From: Saussurea involucrata
Lineage: Eukaryota > Streptophyta > Magnoliopsida > Asterales > Asteraceae
DNA length: 64,000 nt
Assembly (NCBI GenBank): GCA_033807775.1
Contig: CM066317.1
Span: 31,623,870 to 31,687,869 of the forward strand
Reading direction: 5' to 3'
The notes beneath the pieces were generated by a model. The model saw only the letters and a program-made list of their open reading frames with translations. It was not told the origin of the DNA and did not search any database. Both the position numbers and the translations under genes were made by a program. Each line of letters begins with the position of its first letter. Position 1 is the stretch's first letter. Below, piece after piece: positions 45,793 to 57,866 of the stretch.

Positions 45793-47667
45793 TGTTGAGA
45801 ACAAAAGATTGTGTGGTAGCTTGCGACTACCTAAAAGAAGAGCATGTATTCTTCATGGTTGTGTTGAATTTTGGGTGAGTGCATCTATTTTCGAGTGGAT
45901 ATCGATGAGAATGTCGTATTCGATTAGTTTGTGGTGTTGAGTCGAAGAATTAAAATTCTTTGGGAAGGTTGAAATAATCCTGGTGTATAAAGAAATTCTG
46001 CTGAGTAGATTAACTCTGTTGGAGAATAGGAAACACGTTTCTAGCATTGAGTGTTGTATGAAGGATGACTGACTGATTATATCAGGTGAGAATTATGGTA
46101 CAACCGTTGGGTTAGGCATAGTAACGTAAACGTACTATCGGCACGCTTGAAATGTTCGGAAGCGGAGTAGGTGTTGGTAGGTGGGCAAAGTTCCAGACTA
46201 GCATAAAGAGGTGAAGACGGCATGTTCGAATAAGTGGGAAAGTGAAACTAAGAAGGTTGGTAAGTAACACCAAAGAGATGGAGCAATGTTTAAAGTAGTG
46301 TTATTGACATGTAATTGAACTCCTCATGAGGGTATGAGAACGAAGGTTGTTGTGTATGACATGGTTAGAATATGGGAGGGCTTGCACGGGTTAGTAAGTG
46401 TTTTCCCCAGGAGTGGGTGATATATGCCTTCGAGGAGGCATGGTATAAGGGGCGGTGCGGGATGCACAAAGGGTGAGACGTCAGGTTTGAGTGAGCATCA
46501 ACATTATGAAGCGAACATGGTGTACAACGAGGTATTTTCTGGAATAGTTTCGCGAGAGAATGGTCACTCCTTGTTGAACGAGGAAAACTTAAACTTTAAT
46601 TTTTGTATGGATGGATGCTTGTTGGATGCAATAAGAATTTGAGTATGTGTCTTCAGGGTTGGTTCAGCTTGAGTCGGTGGATACTCCGGATTGGATGGTG
46701 GACATCCCATGTGGTTAGCTATGTATAAGTGCGAGGTGATGACGTGGTGGGAGCATATGAATTGGTTACCATTGTTGAGTTGTAGTCAACATGGCTTGAG
46801 GGAAAGAAGATACGCGTCGCGTTAGACGTATGTTGTGCTAGGGGAGGTGATCTTGGAAATTTCTTGTTATCCAATGAAGAAACTCATAACTGTGAGTTTA
46901 TTAGGATATTCGAGGTTGACTTTGCGCTAAGATTGGCAAAATGGGTGGTTGTATATTTTTGTAAAAGATTTATGTTGTTGTAGCATGAACTCGGTCTCTT
47001 TAAGGAAGTGAAATGTTTGTGAAAGTCGTGATGAGACACGTTTTAAAAACAACCGTGGGTTCGGAAGCGCGGACAAAACAAATTCTAACTAGTATGGTTG
47101 GCCGGGGGTGTTGGCCTGAGATGTTACATTTATATGTGGCATAGATTGCTAGAAGGGCTACAAGTACATGGTGTGAGTATTCCTATCCTAAGAAAGTCGT
47201 GGTCTAGGACAGAAATGCTTGGAAGATCAATTGGAATCCGAGTTGTTAAATTTGGAAGTGCAAATTGTGAAACCTAAGGTTGGGGGGGTCGGTTTGATGC
47301 CAAATATTTTGGTTTGGTTTGGTTTGGCTTGGTTTGATTGGGTTTGGATGTTTGATTGGGGAAGTGTCGAAAGAAAAAAGGGTTGAGTTGAGTCGATTAT
47401 ATTTTGGTATAATGGATTGAGGGATTGGCATATGGACTGGATATGTGTAACGGACATGTGGGAAGTCGTTTTGCATTTCACGCCTCTATCTTGAAGAGCA
47501 TTGGTTTAAAGCTAGTGGAGTTGTGTCTTTGAAAGTTGTGAAGATTCAGTGGTGATTCCACAAAGGATAAGTGATAACGTGAGAAATGGAGTCTGAGGTG
47601 AGGATCAAGTACCCGCATCTTCTGGCCAAGGAATTCCGAGGACGGAATTCTTTTAAGGGGGAGGTGT
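45793..47667 (+). other. Gyp-C interior, right part, with polypurine tract
   Basis: Continues Gyp-C after the Cop2 TSD. Related to Gyp-B 18500-20290. No coding region recognised. It ends with the ttccgaggacggaattc signature and aagggggagg before the LTR. Confidence 0.65.
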
Positions 47668-49219
47668 TGTAATAACCATAAATCTAATTGGAAAAAACCT
47701 AGATAAAGTGTGGTCAAAGAATGAAAGGTGGTAACTTGAGGGGCTGAAATGTAAAATGATAGAAGTATAAAAAGGGAAGAAATCCCTAAATTTCTCATTA
47801 TTGTGAAACTGGCGACTGAAATCGAGAGAAGAGAGGATTGAAGGTCTTGGAAGGAAATGGTGAAGGATTGCTTGGAGGAAATCAATTGCAAGTAAGTTAA
47901 TCCTTCCCTAGTAACTTCCTAATATTTTGTATGTGTTTGATTTGAGAAAGAGTTAAACCATGAAAATAGTCTGTGTTCTTAAAATTTGAAATCCTTGGAT
48001 TTACATCAGATGTATGGCTAATGCAAGGATGGTTTGATTGAATGATGGTTAAGGGTTGGGGTGTTAACCCCAAGTAAGCATTTAAATGGGTTTAGGACAA
48101 AAAACGATGTTTCTATCGATTTAAGAAGTTTTGGGGTTTTGCAGTTCCTGACTTTCGGAAATCGTTTGGTCCGGACAAGTGTTCTTCTGGACTGAGGTTT
48201 TTCGGGTATGACTTCTGGATAAATGTTCCGGAACTGAGATTTCCGGGAGTGGGTTCCGGATCCCGGATACCGGATTCCAGATAGGAGAGTCCGGATTAGC
48301 GAGTTTTCCGGAAAAGTGGGGTTCCGGGCAGTTTTTCCTCAGGCTATGAATTCTTCGGACATGAGTCCTGATCTTAGGTTGTTGTTGTTGTTGCTAAAAA
48401 TAGGTATTCGTATTGATTAGCTGGGAGTGAGGCGTGTGTGCTTCTAATCTCGATAATCAGGTGAGTTCCGTTGTACTCTTTTATGAATGTTTAAATTGAA
48501 CCTGTTTTTAATATCTGACGATGGTTACACGATTTTGATACGCACACGAAATGAGTTATGTTGTTTTATTAATGCAAGCAAGTTTTACCGTATCTTCATG
48601 AACTATGTGTTTTCATGATTATACATTATTATGTGGAGTCTAGTTGCACAGTGGGGCTGATGGTACCTTGGATCGTCAAAGATCCTTGGCGTGTGGTTGA
48701 ACCATGTACCTTGAATCCGTTTCTTGCGCACACGGTAATGGCATCTACTGGGGGCCTAAGGGATCTACTGGGGGCCCCGATTGAGGACATCACGTGGAGG
48801 TGATGGGCGTGGAGACTACTGTGCAATTACCCTTGTATGTGGAGGTTATTTATGCTTAACTGTTATTTTTATTATTGTAACAGTTATGTCATTTAAAGAT
48901 GAGACTGTGTTAAACTGTTTTTGAGAGGGAATGCACTAGACCTAATGGTCTAACCCTCACTTTTTAAAACTAAAACCATTTTCAGGTAAGTGGATTTGTG
49001 ATGTACTTCATAAGGGAAGGAGAAGCTTTGAAAGCTTAGAGGCGGGGGGATAGCAGGTCTAGAGCACTATAGCAACATGCGTAGCTTTAGACATCTCGGC
49101 TGTGGAAGTGTGTTTTCACTGCTGTGTATTTTGTAAACTCTGTTTATACTGTGATGTATTGGGACGAATTTTGGGATTTTTACCCATGTTATTGTTAGTT
49201 CAGATGTTGGGTTGTTACA
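47668..49219 (+). repeat. Gyp-C 3' LTR (1,552 bp)
   Basis: Same layout as the 5' LTR: TCCGGA cluster (48150-48330), predicted intron 48461-48985, hairpin 48937-48952. The two LTRs differ by scattered substitutions and small indels, clearly more than the Cop2 pair, so Gyp-C is older. Confidence 0.9.
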
Positions 49220-49723
49220 ATCTTTATGTTTATGGAATCAGAGTTCATTCATTATGATTATTTCTTTAGATGAGAAAACAATCGAGATATTTATGAAACC
49301 AAATATTCGTTAGATTAGATAGACTGTTGATATTTGTTTGTGGTAATTAGAGGGTTTATATTTTGAAACTCCCCCTATAATTTTATATATTTATGTATAC
49401 ATACTTCCCACTTCCATGGTGCACCCCTTCCATCACATTGACTCATCTCCGACCACACCTCCACGAACGACCAAACCCACCGGTCAATTGACCAGTCAAC
49501 TGTATCTCTCTTCCGACCACCTCACTTATGTATGTCAACACCTCTCTCCTTTAGGACTTGCAACTAAGTTGTAAAAGACAAAAAAAACTTTAAAAGACCA
49601 AATTAACCCTCACGTAACTACTAAATGTTAAAGACTGTTTAATGGAGACAAATGATCTGAGCATTTTTGCAAACCATAATGAAAAAATTGTGGGGACAAA
49701 AACCAAAGAATTCAAGAAAACAT

Positions 49724-49977
49724 AGGACCAAAAATGTAGTTTAATCTTTTAATAAAGTTATCTTCCACTTGATTTGAAATATATCAAAAAGAGCATTAGT
49801 ATGCGATTTATACATGGACGGGACAATGTGGAACTAAATTATACTGAATTAGTTGTGAGTATATTACTCGAAAGGAATTAGGTCATGTTTTGTAAAAATA
49901 CAAAAAAATTAATTTATTTTTTAAACATATTGAAATATAATAATTTATGTTTAGAGTAAACTACATTCTTGGTCCTT
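49724..49977. repeat. Inverted pair of a dispersed repeat end
   Basis: ggaccaaaaatgtagttta (about 49725-49743) faces taaactacattcttggtcc (about 49957-49975) across 210 bp. The same pair recurs in the second copy (about 51723-51976). It looks like outward-facing ends of a non-autonomous repeat common in plants; the class was not determined. Confidence 0.4.
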
Positions 49978-52151
49978 GTGTAATGTTCAAAAATTCCATT
50001 TGGTCTGGGAAACGTATCAAGTACACCGGTTGTTCTTATTTTATGTTTTAATTTCTATTACAAATTGGTCTCACAAGTTACAACTGTTAACTTCATCTAT
50101 GTTAATCAATGTTTCATGTGCCCCTCACACGAAAGACAATTTAGTCCATTTAGGATGCGTTTAGTACGCAGACAGGACATAACATGACTGAACAGGTCGG
50201 AACAAGACAGGACAACTGTCGAGCGTCTGGTAAGACATTACATAACAGGGCTGGATAAAACAGAACCGATTAAATGACGAATTTACCCCTAATGAAAAAT
50301 CATAGATTACTACGTCACATAAAACTAATTTACATCACTAACACATAATGCAATGGATTTATCAAAAACATAAAACAAATACATAGTGCAATGGATATGT
50401 CAAACCACAAATAAGTTCCAGTGACCACAAATCAAGTTCCGGTGGCCATTAATCATTATTAACAACATGAGGAAGAAAGGTGAATAAGTGAACCTCAAAC
50501 AAAAAACAAAAACCTTAGCTTTGATACCCAAATTATAGAATATTAAGTGCAAAATTTGACAATGCATTAACATGTACCTTCTACTGGCATAGTTTTAACC
50601 ACATTTGTTATGAGATAGAACTCTAAAAAAAGTCATACACTATTATTCCTACCTAGAGCCTAAGATTTTCTACACCTTATTCTCAAAATCCAACCAAATT
50701 TGAATGCACAACCATCACTTAACCATTTCTTCTCTCGAACTCCTCTTTTTCCCTCTCTGTGTTTCTCATTGAAAAACTCTTATTTGTGGTGAACAAAAAA
50801 CAACAAATAAAAGAGTGGTGAAGGTCATAGAAAAGATCAAAAAAAATCACAGTGGTGAAGAGATCGATTACATATCTTGGAAGATATTGATTTCATAATC
50901 AAGAAGTGTAATCGATTGCCTGTCCGAACGAGGCACATAGTCGATCGAAGGAGAGAGTCGTCAGTTGAAGGTGAGAATCGATTGAAATAGAAGGTCGTCG
51001 ATTGAAGGAGAGAGTCGATCCAAGAAGTCGATTGAAAGAGAGGGTCGATTTGTATGGTGAAACCGTGAAGGATGAATTACTTGATTGAGGGGTATATTGG
51101 TCCATGAGGATATGTTCTACTTAGTTCCAAGGGTGGGTGGGACAAGCGTGTCCCATGTCTGTTCTAGATTTGGGATTTTTACCCATGTTATTGTTAGTTC
51201 AGATTTTGGGTTGTTACAATGTTGATGTTTATGGAATCAGAGTTCATTCATTATGATTATTTCTTTAGATGAGAAAACAATCGAGATATTTATGAAACCA
51301 AATATTCATTAGATTAGATAGACTGTTGATATTTGTTTGTGGTAATTAGAGGGTTTATATTTTGAAAACCCCCCCTATAATTTTATATATTTATGTATAC
51401 ATACTTCCCACTTCCATGGTGCACCCCTTCCATCACATCGACTCATCTCCGACCACACCTCCACGAACGACCAAACCCACCGGTCAATTGACCAAACAAC
51501 TGTATCTCTCTTCCGACCACCTCACTTATGCATGTCAACACCTCTCTCCTTTAGGATTTGCAACTAAGTTGTAAAAGACATAAAAAACCTTAAAAGACCA
51601 AATTAACCCTCACGTAACTGCTAAATGTTAAAGACTGTTTAATGGAGACAAATGATCTGAGCATTTTTGCAAACCATAATGACAAAATTGTGGGGACAAA
51701 AACCAAAGAATTCAAGAAAACATAGGACCAAAAATGTAGTTTAATCTTTTAAGAAAGTTATCTTCCACTTGATTTGAAATATATCAAAAAGAGCATTAGT
51801 ATGCGATTGATACATGGACGGGACAATGTGGAACTAAATTATACTGAATTAGTTGTGAGTATATTACTCGAAAGGAATTAGGTCATGTTTTGTAAAAATA
51901 CAAAAAATTAATTTATTTTTTAAACATGTTGAAATATAATAATTTATGTTTAGAGTAAACTACATTCTTAGTCCTTGTGTAATGTTCAAAAATTCCATTT
52001 GGTCTGGGAAACGTATCAAGTACACCGGTTGTTCTTATTTTATGTTTTAATTTCTATAACAAATTGGTCTCACAAGTTACAACTGTTAACTTCATCTATG
52101 TTAATCAATGTTTCATGTGCCCCTCACACGAAAGACAATTTAGTCCATTTA

Positions 52152-53964
52152 GGATGCGTTTAGTACGCAGACAGGACATTACATGACTGAACAGGTCGGA
52201 ACAAGACAGGACAACTGTCGAGCGTCTGGTAAGACATTACAGAACAGGGTTGGATAAAACAGAACCGATTAAATGACGAATTTACCCCCAATGAAAAATC
52301 ATAGATTACTACGTCACATAAAACTAATTTACATCACTAACACATAATGCAATGGATTTATCAAAAACATAAAACAAATACATAGTGCAATGGATATGTC
52401 AAACCACAAATAAGTTCCAGTGACCACAAATCAAGTTCCGGTGGCCATTAATCACTATCAACAACATGAGGAAGAAAGGTGAATAAGTGAACCTCAAACA
52501 AAAAACAAAAAACTTAGCTTTGATACCCAAATTATAGAATATTAAGTGCAAAATTTGACAATGCATTAACATGTACCTTCTACTGGCATAGTTTTAACCA
52601 CATTTGTTATGGGATAGAACTCTAAAAAAAGTCATACACTATTATTAGGGGTGTTATTCGGTCGGTTAAATCGGTTTTCGGTTTATTCGGTTCGGTTAAA
52701 TCGGTTTTCAAGTGTTTTTAAAATTAACCGATAACCAAACCAAATAAGGTTCGGTTTAATCGGTTTCGGTTTATTCGGTTTCGGGTTATTCGGTTCGGTA
52801 ACCGATTAAACCGAATAAGGATTTATATTTTTTCGTTGGACACTTGCTCAAATAATTTTCTCAAATTAATTGTTTGTTACTTTTAATATATAATTGTGTC
52901 ATACAATAATACTCAACAATTGACTTGTATTAAGTAAACACACCATCTATCAACCAATATCTACCAAATGACAATAGTTTTTTTCAATGCGCCAAAGTAA
53001 ATCAAAGAAAAAACGTAATCTAATAAAAAAACCTTATCTACCATCAATAAAAAATATTATTTAGCAATAAAATATGTACAATAATAATAGTATAACATGT
53101 ATTTGGTTTATATTTTATGACCATGAAATATATAAATATTAGTAGAATGTGTTATTCGGGTTATTCGGTTTAACCGAATTAAGAAAAAATTAACCGAAAA
53201 CCGAACCGAATAAGGATTCTTATTCGGTTAACCGAACCGTTTAACCCGAAAACCGAATAACCCAAAACCGTTTAACCCAAATTTCATTCGGTTCGGGTGG
53301 GTTATTCGGTTTCGGTTATTTTTGACACCCCTAACTATTATTCCTACCTAGAGCCTAAGATTTTCTACACCTTATTCTCAAAATCCAACCAAATTTGAAT
53401 GCACAACCATCACTTAACCCATTTCTTCTCTCGAACTCCTCTTTTTCCCTCTCTGTGTTTCTCATTGAAAAACTCTGATTTGTGGTGAACAAAAAACAAC
53501 AAATAAAAGAGTGGTGAAGGTCATAGAAAAGTTCAAAAAAAATCACAGTGGTGAAGAGATCGATTACATATCTTGGAAGATATTGATTTCATAATCAAGA
53601 AGTGTAATCGATTGCCTGTCCGAACGAGGCACATAGTCGATCGAAGGAGAGAGTCGTCAGTTGAAGGTGAGAATCGATTGAAATAGAAGGTCGTCGATTG
53701 AAGGAGAGAGTCGATCCAAGAAGTCGATTGAAAGAGAGGGTCGATTTGTATGGTGAAACCGTGAAGGATGAATTACTTGATTGAGGGGTATATTGGTCCA
53801 TGAGGAGATGTTCTACTTAGTTCCAGGGGTGGGTGGGACAAGCGTGTCCCATGTCTGTTCTAGTTAGTCCTAGCATGTTCCACATATGGTGACACCAAAT
53901 GCAGGACAAGCGTGTTCTGTTTTGTTCTGTCATGTCCCACACGTCCACCATACAAAACGCACTC
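52152..53964. mobile_element. Possible DNA transposon derivative with imperfect terminal repeats
   Basis: The left end GGATGCGTTTAGTACGCAG and right end (complement of ...CATACAAAACGCACTC) are imperfect inverted repeats. Both ends are rich in gggacaagcgtgtcc-like and acaggac blocks. A left end also lies at 50153 in the first duplicate, which lost the right end at the duplication junction. Interior 53600-53760 has repeats of gtcgattgaagg. No clear TSD, hence tentative. Confidence 0.4.
52646..53333. mobile_element. hAT-type non-autonomous element (688 bp)
   Basis: Ends TAGGGGTGT...ACACCCCTA with a perfect 8-bp TSD actattat (52638-52645, 53334-53341). The empty site is preserved in the sister copy at about 50640. 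Both ends are made of ttcggtttaaccgaat-like repeats; the middle is AT-rich. No transposase. Confidence 0.88.
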
Positions 53965-54134
53965 TTGCACCTATTCTTTTATTCTCTTTAGAAATGTATA
54001 AAAAAAATTATTATTTTATATCTATAAAATTATTAATATCATAACTCCCCCTCTATTCTCGGTGAACCCCCACCTTGTCTATATTTTTCGACAAAACCAC
54101 CCATCCCTTGTTTTAGGCGACACCATATCCTATG
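53864..54134. other. Flank of the duplication
   Basis: Continues beyond the duplicated segment; nothing else recognised. Confidence 0.4.
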
Positions 54135-54492
54135 CACTGTCTAAAAGGCTTTCCGCCATGGCGTACCGTGGCTCAAGGCTTGTGTCTCAAGCCACGTTAT
54201 GCTTGTGGCGCGCCATGGGTTAATGTGCAGTCTTTTATAACGCGATATTTGATTTTCTTTATGTTTTTAATGTCTTAGTTGCTAGTTTTTAATATATAAC
54301 CTAATTTAACTTGTTTATTGTCATTGACTCATCGATTAATAGTACAAAATATATGTTTTTATATATAATATTGTATATGATATAGGGATTTGTCGTCATA
54401 AGTCACGCATTGATAAACACCATGGTCTCATTGTGGCTCTTAAGGCTTGAGGCTTGGCCTCGCCGCCACGCCACGCTCCATTTAGAACATTG
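54135..54492. mobile_element. hAT-type MITE (358 bp)
   Basis: 8-bp TSD atcctatg (54127-54134, 54493-54500). Imperfect terminal inverted repeats CACTGTCTAAAAGGC / complement of TTTAGAACATTG. Subterminal gccacg/cgtggc-rich blocks. Confidence 0.7.
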
Positions 54493-54500
54493 ATCCTATG

Positions 54501-55878
54501 GAACTCACAACCACCATCGTCATCTCTTGAATCTGGGTTTTTGCATATTTGATAAAAGAAAAAGAAACGAATGAAGACGGTGACAGTGTCGGTGTGGAAG
54601 AAGACGCAATCGAAGAAATCTTTTCAATTTGTTTTATTTGAATGTTTATGAATCCTTGTTGTTAAAGTTCATTCAGATAAATATACTTTATCAACTGTTT
54701 GAATGAATTGTTCTATTCAATGATCTGCATCTCCATTTGTTCATCATTCGTTTGGATATAATGATGGTTTTTAGAGTTTCAATTATTATTCATTTAGGTT
54801 GCAGGTAGTTGAATCTAGGCTTGAATTTGTGTATGAGTGGGTGTACATGAAACAATTTGTATATTCAAAGAATGAAATTAGGCTTCTTAATTACCATATC
54901 AATATATCTTCAAAAATACAAAAGTAGTTACATTTTACAACTGCTCTCTACGAGTTTTCATTATTTGAAAATGAGTCATGACATCTTCATTTGCAACATG
55001 AGAAAGTCCTCTTTTTCTACGGCACATATTACACATCCATTAAAAAAAAATCACAAATTTGATCGTCATATCGGTGCGCTTGTGCCGCTGTGCGGTTTTC
55101 CTTCATTGGCTCGCCGCCTTCGTTGGTCTGGTCGACTGGTACTCTGGTCGCCTCACCAGTGTTCCTCTCCCGCCTCCGATGGCGCTCCCTGTGATGTGGA
55201 GAAGGAGGGGATCATTCAAGGCGGAGAGCATCTAGGGTTTGTGAGGGACCCAGGAAAAAAGGCGGACATACGGTAGAAACTCCTAGAAAATGTAAATTTT
55301 AACCTTGGTAAAAAAATTGTTTTTCATGGGGGTCATCCCCCCCATTGAACATGGTGAGTCCACCCCTGCCCACACATACCATTTGTATGTATCGTTGTAG
55401 GGAGTTAGAGATAAGGACTAAAAGGAAGGAGTTAGAGATAAGGACTAATTAAGTAATTAGCATTAACAGGGGTACATAAAACTTCGTTAGTTGTTTTTAA
55501 GAGATTTTAAGTCATCATCATTAAATATCAGTACATCAGGCTTTATGGATTGTTTTTAAGACTTTTTCATTAATGCTTAATAATATAGTATAGATTAAGG
55601 GTAAAATTTGACGATGCATTAACATGTACCTTGTACTGGCATAGTTGTAACCACAATTGTTATGAGATAGAACTGTAAAAAAGGTCTTACACTATTATTC
55701 CTACCTAGAGCCTAAGTTTTTTGCACCTTATTCTCAAAATCCAGCCAAACTTGAATGCACAACCATCACTTAACCCATTTCTTCTCTCGATCTCCTCTTT
55801 TTCCCTCTCTGTGTTTCTCATTGAAAAACTCTGATTTGTGGTGAACAAAAAACAAAAAATAGAAGAGTGGTGAAGGTC
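54501..55878. other. Intergenic region left of Gyp-F
   Basis: No convincing gene. A GC-rich stretch (about 55070-55270) holds an open frame of 139 codons on the plus strand, without similarity to anything I recognise. 55604-55878 is the third, diverged relative of the duplicated segment at 50550-50830, interrupted by Gyp-F. Confidence 0.45.
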
Positions 55879-56272
55879 TGTAAAGCCCGTATCCCGGTAT
55901 GTCTTAATTCTTTTAAGTTAACTATTTTCCTTTTAATAAATTGTTATTAACGGGATTGTCGGGAAAGCCAAGTGTGATAAAGGATTATGTTGAGGGACTA
56001 TTTGATTAAGTTTGTAAAGTGTTTGTAAGGAAAATGGAAGTCAGGGACCATTCTTGTAACTCTTTGTATCTTGCATGGAGATCGGCCCATAAGGAACCGA
56101 CCTCCCTTCCTTTCTCGTTTCTTTTTCACGTCCCACACAAAGAGCAAACCCCAAAAACCCTAAGCACCTCCCTCCCATCCTTTCTCCTTGCCGTTGTCGT
56201 CGACCTCACCAAAAACCACCAGCACCGCCGCTGCTATTCTTGCCAGCGAAGAGAGGAGTACAACGAGAGAGG

Positions 56273-56304
<32 letters not shown>

Positions 56305-56417
56305 AGGAGCCGGAGCTTCGTGTGGACGGTGTTGTGTCGCCGTGCGAGGTGGAAAGGAGTGAGTTGGAGTTGACGGGATCGTATTGCTGGTTGCAGATAT
56401 CTGCTTTGCTTTTCGAG

Positions 56418-56825
56418 GTGAGTTCTCTCACTGCGTAGAATAGGGGTTATATGTGCATTGCTGTAGCTCGTGTGTGCTAGCTAATTTTGTTGTGTGTGGT
56501 ACTAGGCTGTGTAGTGTCTAGTATGGACCTTGGGTGTCGTATAAAACTCGGGGAGACCGAGAGATACGTACACGGGTGTCGTATAAGCTCGGGGAGACCG
56601 AGGAATACGTACACGGTATTGTATGAATTCGGGGAGACCGATGGTTATGTACACAGTTGTTCTTGCATGAGTTTGCCTGTTTAGGATATGTTCTCAAACT
56701 GGCATGTGTGGATTATTTGTATCTATCTGTGGATAGGGGTAGTGTCTATATGATTGTTATCTTATGTTGGTGTTTGAATTCACTAAGCTTCGTGCTTACC
56801 CTTTTCCTATAAATCATTGTTTCAG
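56418..56825 (+). other. Predicted intron inside Gyp-F 5' LTR
   Basis: Donor CGAG|GTGAGT, branch-like CTTAC in the 3' arm of the 56784-56798 hairpin, acceptor TTTCAG|GTAC; 408 nt. The same signals are kept in the 3' LTR (62319-62743). Confidence 0.5.
56538..56656 (+). repeat. 45-bp tandem repeats in Gyp-F LTR
   Basis: Three copies of gtcgtata..ctcggggagaccgag..tacgtacacgg. The core CTCGG-GGAGA-CCGAG is a small hairpin in the best copy. The 3' LTR (62432-62575) has an extra partial copy, so the array varies even within one element. Confidence 0.8.
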
Positions 56826-57068
56826 GTACGAGTGGCAGCAAGGCGTGACGGTACACACTGGCGCGTTGAGGAGACTTTTATTTATTTATTTATTTCGAGA
56901 CACCACGTTTAGAGTTACTTTATTTTCCGCTGTTTAAAAGAGTTGGTTGTTTAACTTAACGGAATTTTGGATAAAATGTTTATTCGGTTTTAAATACTTG
57001 TGGTTTATTTAATTAAAACGGTATTTTTAAAAGTTAAAATTTATTGTAATTTTCGGGACGTTACAACT

Positions 57069-57080
57069 TGGTATCAAAGC
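57069..57080 (+). other. Primer-binding site of Gyp-F
   Basis: TGGTATCAAAGC, one mismatch to the standard initiator Met-tRNA complement. Confidence 0.85.
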
Positions 57081-57084
57081 ACAG

Positions 57085-57125
57085 CTTGAGCGAATCGAAC
57101 ACACTTCGGTGTGTTTGAACTCAAG
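57085..57125 (+). other. PBS-proximal hairpin with UUCG tetraloop, Gyp-F
   Basis: Outer stem CTTGAG (57085-57090) with CTCAAG (57120-57125). Inner 9-bp stem CGAACACAC (57096-57104) with GTGTGTTTG (57109-57117), including one G-U pair, closed by loop ttcg (57105-57108), i.e. the very stable C(UUCG)G. Confidence 0.75.
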
Positions 57126-57866
57126 TTTGCGGCTCGGGATTATCTTTTTCCTTTCAAAATTTTTGAGAAATAAAAGAAAGGAAAAGTACGTTTGAGAAAC
57201 GGTGATCGGAGGTGCAGTGTGTACAGTCAGCTGATGCCAAGAGAAAAGGTAAAGTACTTAGTGTAATTTATTGCTTTCTAGAACATAGGAGTATGTATGC
57301 TAGATTGCTTGATGCTTATTACACTGTACTGCATGTTTGTTGCTTGCTAGTAGAAATTTATGCTAGTTGTGATAGGTTGTTAAGTGAATGCCTTATAAGT
57401 TGTATGCAGTAGGAACCATATAGCCTTAGAATGTTGGATTTAGTTCTATTGCGCAGCTCTTGTTTGAGTCCAACCGTTATAGGATAGAATCTTTTATTCG
57501 AATGTCTATTTGATTTCACACTGTATGCAACTGGGCATTCGCGAGGCGACTCGTCATGACTAGTGGGGATTTCGTCATAGCAAGGGTAGTGGGATGGGGT
57601 GAATTTCCTAGTGAGCTAGGAAGAGTGTTTACATATGCTGGTACGGGCATATGGGTGTAACTGTCGGCAAGGAACTACCTGGGCACTTCGGGACGGGACT
57701 CAAAACGAGTAAGGATAGGTGTGGAAGGTAGTAGTAGAGCTCCTACTATCTGAAGCAAAGGATCCGTGCTCGACTCGGGAAAGTCACGGAGAATACGAGG
57801 AGTTGAGCGTGAGCGTAGTTAGCAGGATTTATGTGTGCTAACAACTCGTTGGGATAAATACCGGGA
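57126..57866 (+). other. Gyp-F leader
   Basis: Non-coding leader between PBS hairpin and gag remnant; no further features recognised. Confidence 0.5.

Larger units (their letters stand above)
33984..49219 (+). mobile_element. Gyp-C: non-autonomous Gypsy-like element hosting Cop2
   Basis: TSD atctt at 33979-33983 and 49220-49224. 5' LTR 33984-35525, PBS 35528-35539, 3' LTR 47668-49219. The interior (35526-38136 and 45793-47667 around Cop2) is homologous to Gyp-B, with a single diverged version of the 2.17-kb unit, and has no recognisable gag or pol. Without Cop2 the element is about 7.6 kb. Confidence 0.9.
49170..53863. repeat. Tandem duplication of ~2 kb that includes the Gyp-C LTR tail
   Basis: Copy 1 is 49170 to about 51166; copy 2 is 51168 to about 53863, at an offset of 1,998 bp, or 2,696 bp after a hAT insertion at 52646. 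Copy 2 begins with the last ~50 bp of the Gyp-C LTR, so the duplication post-dates Gyp-C. The copies are about 98-99% alike by eye. Neither holds a convincing gene; short frames repeated in both are incidental. A more diverged third relative of the distal part flanks Gyp-F (55604-55878 and 62989-63645). Confidence 0.85.
55879..57065 (+). repeat. Gyp-F 5' LTR (1,187 bp)
   Basis: TGTAAAGCCC...GACGTTACA. (GA)n run at about 56279-56304. Three tandem ~45-bp repeats at 56538-56656. Predicted intron 56418-56825 (AG|GTGAGT ... TTTCAG|GTAC). Branch-point hairpin TAAGC/GCTTA (56784-56798). Confidence 0.92.

Noticed and set aside
52646..53333. Repeated ttcggtt blocks considered as a telomere-like satellite
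   Set aside because: The 8-bp TSD and terminal inverted repeats show a hAT-type element.
54857..55276. 139-codon plus-strand frame
   Set aside because: The start lies in AT-rich sequence, the GC-rich half has no motif, and no splice context or repeat in a related copy supports it.
56019..56438. 139-codon frame in the Gyp-F LTR (also 61846-62274)
   Set aside because: Lies in the LTR leader, crosses a (GA)n run and differs in frame between the two LTRs.
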